Assembly (NCBI GenBank): GCA_944325965.1
Contig: CALVCB010000022.1
Coordinates: 1 to 32,322, forward strand
DNA from: an uncultured Bacteroidales bacterium
GTDB lineage: Bacteria > Bacteroidota > Bacteroidia > Bacteroidales > UBA932
DNA: 32,322 bases
Reading direction: 5' to 3'
In this document: one piece after another, positions 32,086-32,322 of the stretch
Numbering within the stretch: position 1 is the stretch's first letter
Layout: the number at the start of each line of letters is the position of its first letter
The notes under the pieces: generated by a model
Database searches by the model: none
What the model was told of the DNA's origin: nothing
What the model saw: the letters and a program-made list of their open reading frames with translations, nothing else
Position numbers and translations under genes: made by a program

Positions 32086-32322
32086 CTATATCAGCGGTTC
32101 CCCTGTCATTGCTGCAGGCTGGGGTATGCCCATGATCTTGAGGATTGTAGGGGCCACGTCGGCGAGCTTGCCGTCCTTTACGCTTTCTGCACCTGCATTG
32201 ATAACTATGAACTGCACAGGGTTCAGCGAGTGTGCCGTGTTCGGTGTGCTGTCGGCGTTGAAGGCGTGGTCGGCATTGCCGTGGTCTGCGGTCAGAAGGA
32301 CGGCGTAGCCCTGTTCAACTGC
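32086..32322 (-). CDS. gpmI: 2,3-bisphosphoglycerate-independent phosphoglycerate mutase, C-terminal part (runs off window)
   Basis: The last 78 codons plus stop are present; the gene continues beyond the right edge. The visible part reads [21 protein letters not shown], then [17 protein letters not shown], and closes [26 protein letters not shown]. The TADHGNAD segment carries the Asp-His pair that binds one of the two Mn ions of the phosphatase domain, and the closing GxxQPxxMTGxxLI is the iPGM C-terminus. It catalyses 3-phosphoglycerate to 2-phosphoglycerate in glycolysis. A terminator follows the stop. Confidence 0.95.
   Translation of the reverse strand, partial: AVEQGYAVLLTADHGNADHAFNADSTPNTAHSLNPVQFIVINAGAESVKDGKLADVAPTILKIMGIPQPAAMTGEPLI

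Noticed and set aside
1-32322. CRISPR arrays, rRNA genes, insertion sequences and riboswitches
   Set aside because: No direct-repeat arrays, rRNA-like segments, transposase genes or recognisable riboswitch cores were seen by eye; an Infernal/Rfam and ISfinder search would settle it.

Overview
This is a bacterial chromosome window, and it looks like an order Bacteroidales genome. The reasons are: several copies of the phylum-typical -7 element TAnnTTTG in front of genes, with weak or absent Shine-Dalgarno sequences; a secreted GH92 alpha-mannosidase; a Bacteroidetes-style D-Ala-D-Ala ligase; and a class of small membrane proteins common in that phylum. Most genes are GC-rich (one 60-base line of the first gene counts 39 G+C). 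The exception is the two-gene block at 1371-3305, which is visibly AT-rich (one 60-base line counts 21 G+C). Genus cannot be decided from the sequence; the GC level would suit a Rikenellaceae-like lineage, but that is a guess.

Layout. 3-1349: NSS-family sodium symporter. 1371-3305 (minus): an AT-rich two-gene unit, an SMC/ABC-like AAA ATPase followed 6 bp later by a small protein with a PD-(D/E)XK-like nuclease core. It lies directly downstream of tRNA-Leu(UAA) (3403-3488) and its terminator. 3568-6170: PAP2 phosphatase with a C-terminal outer-membrane-like region, a GT4 glycosyltransferase N-domain without a C-domain, and ComF. 6331-8652: secreted GH92. 8766-15306 (minus): fabG, and the cell-shape operon mreB-mreC-mreD-mrdA-rodA. 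15393-16621: ispD convergent with an Lrp/AsnC regulator. 16757-19060: topA. 19214-23586: class A penicillin-binding protein, ddl and prmC. 23688-30615: a lipoprotein of unknown function, convergent with a TPR protein-rlhA pair, then divergently a large M16-fold protein that has lost its zinc motif. 30617-31930: DUF3109, DUF2007 and a two-TM protein. 32086-32322: the C-terminal end of gpmI.

How genes work together. Much of the window concerns the cell envelope. MreBCD, PBP2 and RodA form the elongasome. The class A PBP and Ddl make and crosslink peptidoglycan, IspD feeds isoprenoid (undecaprenyl carrier) synthesis, FabG supplies fatty acids, and the PAP2 enzyme acts on lipid phosphates. PrmC and RlhA serve translation. 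The most likely unrecognised system is the ATPase plus putative nuclease pair beside the tRNA, which resembles the general build of two-gene anti-phage ATPase/effector modules.

No stretch longer than 300 bases lacks a gene. The longest gaps (about 100-200 bases) hold promoters, terminators or inverted repeats, which are listed separately. No rRNA, CRISPR array or insertion sequence was seen.
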